A stretch of 64,000 bases of DNA from Streptococcus sanguinis (lineage in GTDB: Bacteria > Bacillota > Bacilli > Lactobacillales > Streptococcaceae), in assembly GCF_900635155.1 (NCBI RefSeq), contig NZ_LR134002.1:1364001-1428000 (forward strand), read 5' to 3'. How positions within the stretch are numbered: position 1 is the stretch's first letter; each line of letters begins with the position of its first letter. Both the position numbers and the translations under genes were made by a program. Below are positions 60,994 to 64,000 of the stretch, piece after piece. Below the pieces are notes generated by a model that saw only the letters and a list, made by a program, of their open reading frames with translations, did no database searches and was not told the DNA's origin.

Positions 60994-62643
60994 ATGTCTT
61001 TCGACGGATTTTTTTTACACCACATGACAGAGGAGCTCCGCCGCGAATTGCTGGGCGGCCGTATTCAGAAGATTAATCAGCCCTTTGAACAAGAGCTGGT
61101 TTTACAGATTCGCAGCAACCGCCAAAGCCGCAAGCTGCTCCTATCAGCTCACTCGGTCTTTGGGCGCGTTCAGCTGACAGATACCACGTTTGAAAATCCA
61201 GCTGTTCCCAATACCTTTATCATGGTTATGCGAAAATACCTGCAGGGCGCTGTCATTGAAGCAATCCAGCAAGTGGAGAATGACCGGATTTTGGAAATCA
61301 GCGTCTCCAATAAGAACGAAATCGGAGACAGCGTGGCTGTGACTCTGGTCATCGAAATCATGGGCAAGCACAGCAATATCATTCTCTTGGACAAGGCTAG
61401 CGGTAAGATTATTGAGGCCATCAAACATGTCGGATTTTCACAAAATAGCTATCGAACCATCCTGCCGGGCTCAACCTATGTCGCACCGCCTCAGACGGGC
61501 AGTCTCAATCCTTTCACTGTGGGTGATGAAAAGCTCTTTGAAATCCTGCATACTGAGGACATAGAGCCCAAACGCCTGCAGCAAATTTTTCAGGGATTGG
61601 GTCGAGATACGGCTACTGAACTCAGTGGCCGTCTGACAGCTGACAAGCTCAAAACTTTCCGAGCCTTCTTTGCCAGTCCGACTCAGCCAAGCCTGACCGA
61701 AAAATCCTTCTCTGCTCTGCTATTTTCCGACAGCAAGACCCAAATGTCCACGTTATCCGAGCTTTTAGACACTTTCTATAAGGACAAGGCGGAGCGCGAT
61801 CGGGTCAACCAACAGGCCAGCGAGCTCATCCGCCGAGTAGAAAATGAGTTGGAAAAGAACCGGAAAAAGCTGGGCAAGCAAGAGGAAGAGCTCCTAGCAA
61901 CGGAGAATGCAGAAGAATTCCGCCAAAAAGGGGAACTCTTGACCACCTTTCTCCATCAGGTACCAAACGATCAGGATCAGGTAGAGCTAGACAATTACTA
62001 CACAGGTGAGAAGATTATCATCTCACTTGACAAGGCCCTAACCCCCAATCAAAATGCTCAGCGCTATTTTAAACGCTACCAGAAGCTCAAGGAAGCTGTC
62101 AAACACCTGACCAGTTTGATTGAGGAGACACGGACTACGATTCTCTACCTAGAGAGCGTGGAAACAGCCCTTGCTCAGGCCAGCCTGACTGAAATTGCGG
62201 AAATTCGGGAGGAACTAATCCAGACTGGCTTTATCCGACGACGCCAGAGAGAGAAAATCCAGAAAAGGCAGAAACCGGAGAAATATTTGGCAACTGATGG
62301 CCAAACCATTATCCTGGTTGGTCGCAACAATCTACAAAATGATGAGCTAACGTTTAAGATGGCTAAGAAGGACGAGCTTTGGTTTCACGCCAAGGATATT
62401 CCAGGCAGTCATGTGGTCATCACAGGTAATCTTCAGCCCAGCGATGAAGTTAAGACTGACGCTGCCGAGCTAGCGGCCTACTTTTCCAAGGCCAGACTCT
62501 CTAATCTGGTTCAAGTGGACATGATTGAGACTAGAAAACTCAACAAACCAACTGGTGGCAAGCCAGGATTTGTCACCTATACGGGCCAGAAAACCCTGCG
62601 TGTCACACCAGATGAAGAAAAGATTAAGAGTATGAAGATGTAG
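60994..62643 (+). CDS. rqcH: RqcH / PavA-type NFACT protein
   Basis: The 549-residue protein is the bacterial NFACT family member that binds stalled large ribosomal subunits and drives Ala tailing. In streptococci it is also known as the fibronectin-binding protein PavA/FbpA. It has the NFACT-N start MSFDGFFLHHMTEELRRELLGGRIQKINQP, VTLVIEIMGKHSNIILLD, a central coiled coil (about 265-400) and the NFACT-R domain with ELWFHAKDIPGSHVVI. No signal peptide or anchor is present. The ATG follows AAGGAGAAAAAC. Confidence 0.94.
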   Translation: MSFDGFFLHHMTEELRRELLGGRIQKINQPFEQELVLQIRSNRQSRKLLLSAHSVFGRVQLTDTTFENPAVPNTFIMVMRKYLQGAVIEAIQQVENDRILEISVSNKNEIGDSVAVTLVIEIMGKHSNIILLDKASGKIIEAIKHVGFSQNSYRTILPGSTYVAPPQTGSLNPFTVGDEKLFEILHTEDIEPKRLQQIFQGLGRDTATELSGRLTADKLKTFRAFFASPTQPSLTEKSFSALLFSDSKTQMSTLSELLDTFYKDKAERDRVNQQASELIRRVENELEKNRKKLGKQEEELLATENAEEFRQKGELLTTFLHQVPNDQDQVELDNYYTGEKIIISLDKALTPNQNAQRYFKRYQKLKEAVKHLTSLIEETRTTILYLESVETALAQASLTEIAEIREELIQTGFIRRRQREKIQKRQKPEKYLATDGQTIILVGRNNLQNDELTFKMAKKDELWFHAKDIPGSHVVITGNLQPSDEVKTDAAELAAYFSKARLSNLVQVDMIETRKLNKPTGGKPGFVTYTGQKTLRVTPDEEKIKSMKM

Positions 62644-62744
62644 ACTTATCTTCTTTGAAAATAGGTCATTCTTGGCAGCGAGACAGGCATTAGTAAACGG
62701 AAACACTCTGTTTCTCTCTATCATGCTAATTATGTGATACTAAT

Positions 62745-62774
62745 AAAGAGGTAAAACTTACGTTCTACCTCTTT
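62745..62774. terminator. Bidirectional terminator between rqcH and the CshA-type gene
   Basis: AAAGAGGTA (62745-62753) and TACCTCTTT (62766-62774) form a 9-bp stem with a T run on the plus strand. A second imperfect hairpin lies at 62787-62816, nearer the surface-protein stop codon. Confidence 0.75.
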
Positions 62775-62828
62775 TTGCGTTCTCGTGAAATTCTTCTTGT
62801 TCAAGAAGGAAATTTCTTCAAGCCTATG

Positions 62829-64000
62829 TTAATCTTCAGACTTTTTCTTTCTCTTGTCTAAGCCAATCAGTCCCAAACCTGCTACTCCCGCAAGCAAGCC
62901 TGCAGCCAAGTATGAGGTTTCTTCTGAGCCAGTCTTAGGAAGGGATTGTGCGCTCTCGCTCTTGGAAAGAGACGGCGGTGCAGGTGTAATCGTCCGCTCT
63001 GGCTGAACAGGAGCTTCTGTCACAGTCGGAATATAGACTGCTGAAATCGTCTGACCATTGCGGTCTTTGCGAATCACTGTCACGCCGTCAGCTTGACCGA
63101 CAAAGCCCTTTTCCGGTACAAAGGTCACAGTGCCATCTGGCGCAATCGTGTAAGTACCTTGGCCTGGAACTGCCTTTTCGGTGCTGCCATCCTCGAAAGT
63201 TGGCGGAACGGTTTGATCCACGTCTCCTTCAAAGATAGGTTTACCAGTCTGAGGCTGGCCTTTGAGACCCGTGCTGCCGGTATCTTCTGTATCAGTGCTT
63301 CCCAAAACAGTTGGGGTATAAGTAGCCGTCACGGCATTGCCATAAATATCTGAACGCCTCACGACAACTCCGCGAGCAGTTCCGACAAAGTCAGCTTCCG
63401 GCACAAAGGTGACTGCCCCCAGCATGGTGAACCGATAAGTTCCTTCTCCTGGGACAACCTTTTCGGTGCTGCCATCCGCAAAGGTCGGTGCTACCGCTTG
63501 GTCAATCGCCCCTTCAAAGGTTGGCGTGCCCGTTTGAGCTTGGTCTTTGCGACCACTAGATACGCTGTCCTGACTGGTTGATGGTGCAACCACGGTCGGA
63601 ATATAGCGAGCCGTCACTGAGGTGCCATTCTTATCGCGACGGACAAGGGTCACACCGCTTCCCTGACCAAGGAAATCAGCTTCTGGAGTGAAGGTGACTG
63701 TACCGTCTGGTGCGATGGTGTATGTTCCCTGACCCGGAATTGTCTTTTCTTTGCTTCCATCTTCGAAGCTTGGGGCAATCGTCTCATCAATCGGAACAAG
63801 AGGATCACCTGCTTCGAAGATAGGTTTGCCAGTCTGAACATGACCTTTGATATTTATAGAGGTCGCATCTTTACCAGTTGGAGTTACCCTGACAAACTCT
63901 GGACTGTAAGTTGCAGTGACTGGCGTACCGTTCTTGTCAACACGTTTCACAATTACTGAATCTGGCTTACCTACAAACTGCTTGTCTGGCGTGAAAGTCA
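62829..64000 (-). CDS. CshA-type LPxTG surface fibril protein, C-terminal part (cut by window edge)
   Basis: The reverse strand encodes about 390 C-terminal residues: at least four tandem CshA-type repeats of about 90-100 residues. Each carries a core like VPGQGTYTIAPDGTVTFVPE.GFVGQADGVTVIRKDRNG, followed by a Pro/Thr/Ser linker, sortase motif LPKTGSEE, a membrane helix and a KKKSED tail. The frame stays open to position 64000, so the N-terminal part, with signal peptide and binding domains, lies outside. Such proteins form peritrichous fibrils that bind fibronectin and other bacteria. Confidence 0.9.
   Translation of the reverse strand, partial: TFTPDKQFVGKPDSVIVKRVDKNGTPVTATYSPEFVRVTPTGKDATSINIKGHVQTGKPIFEAGDPLVPIDETIAPSFEDGSKEKTIPGQGTYTIAPDGTVTFTPEADFLGQGSGVTLVRRDKNGTSVTARYIPTVVAPSTSQDSVSSGRKDQAQTGTPTFEGAIDQAVAPTFADGSTEKVVPGEGTYRFTMLGAVTFVPEADFVGTARGVVVRRSDIYGNAVTATYTPTVLGSTDTEDTGSTGLKGQPQTGKPIFEGDVDQTVPPTFEDGSTEKAVPGQGTYTIAPDGTVTFVPEKGFVGQADGVTVIRKDRNGQTISAVYIPTVTEAPVQPERTITPAPPSLSKSESAQSLPKTGSEETSYLAAGLLAGVAGLGLIGLDKRKKKSED

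Overview
The window reads as a low-GC Gram-positive chromosome of the genus Streptococcus, most likely the Streptococcus sanguinis/gordonii group. The evidence is the gene content: CiaRH, PgdA, PepN, an antigen I/II-family LPxTG adhesin, a CshA-type LPxTG fibril protein, RqcH/PavA and SpxA. Gene order is ordinary chromosomal, most genes lie on the minus strand, and I saw no rRNA, tRNA, CRISPR array, prophage or insertion sequence.

Layout. 1-3.7 kb: leucine operon leuA-leuB-(DUF1294)-leuC behind a consensus promoter, a leader peptide with three Leu codons and an attenuator. 3.9-12.6 kb: DUF1275 membrane protein, uridine kinase, an oxidoreductase/helicase pair on the plus strand, pgdA, a glyoxalase, and ciaR-ciaH followed by a PanE-like gene. 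12.7-20.4 kb: a small secreted or anchored Gln/Gly-rich protein behind a three-repeat CiaR-box-like promoter, the antigen I/II-like adhesin, and pepN. 20.5-24.1 kb: an AT-rich module resembling a type VII-secreted lipase effector with reversed domain order, two small helical partners and two tandem membrane-anchored paralogues (putative immunity). 24.2-29.2 kb: complete pstS-C-A-B-B-phoU operon. 29.3-34.3 kb: rsmF, inositol monophosphatase family, UPF0223, spxA, ribF, truB. 34.3-37.8 kb: an AT-rich three-gene cassette (CbbX-like AAA+ ATPase, coiled-coil tail-anchored protein, HNH-plus-membrane protein) wedged between truB and a DUF2130 gene. I regard it as the best candidate for an undescribed, possibly defence-related system.

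39-49.8 kb: a TetR-controlled pair of ABC half-transporters, an HrtRBA-like TetR/permease/ATPase set, an alcohol dehydrogenase, and a lipoprotein with two exact copper-repressor (cop box) operators. A 175-bp structured repeat occurs twice in inverted orientation (43947 and 49067). 50-57.3 kb: MetE-like protein, hydrolase, DUF1722, and pheS-GNAT-pheT behind a Phe T-box. 57.3-64 kb: ABC-2 exporter with an AbrB-like regulator, a Trp T-box controlling an apparently orphan TrpX binding protein, rqcH/pavA, and the C-terminal part of a CshA-type surface protein running off the right edge.

All functional calls come from reading translated sequences against remembered family features. No database search was run.
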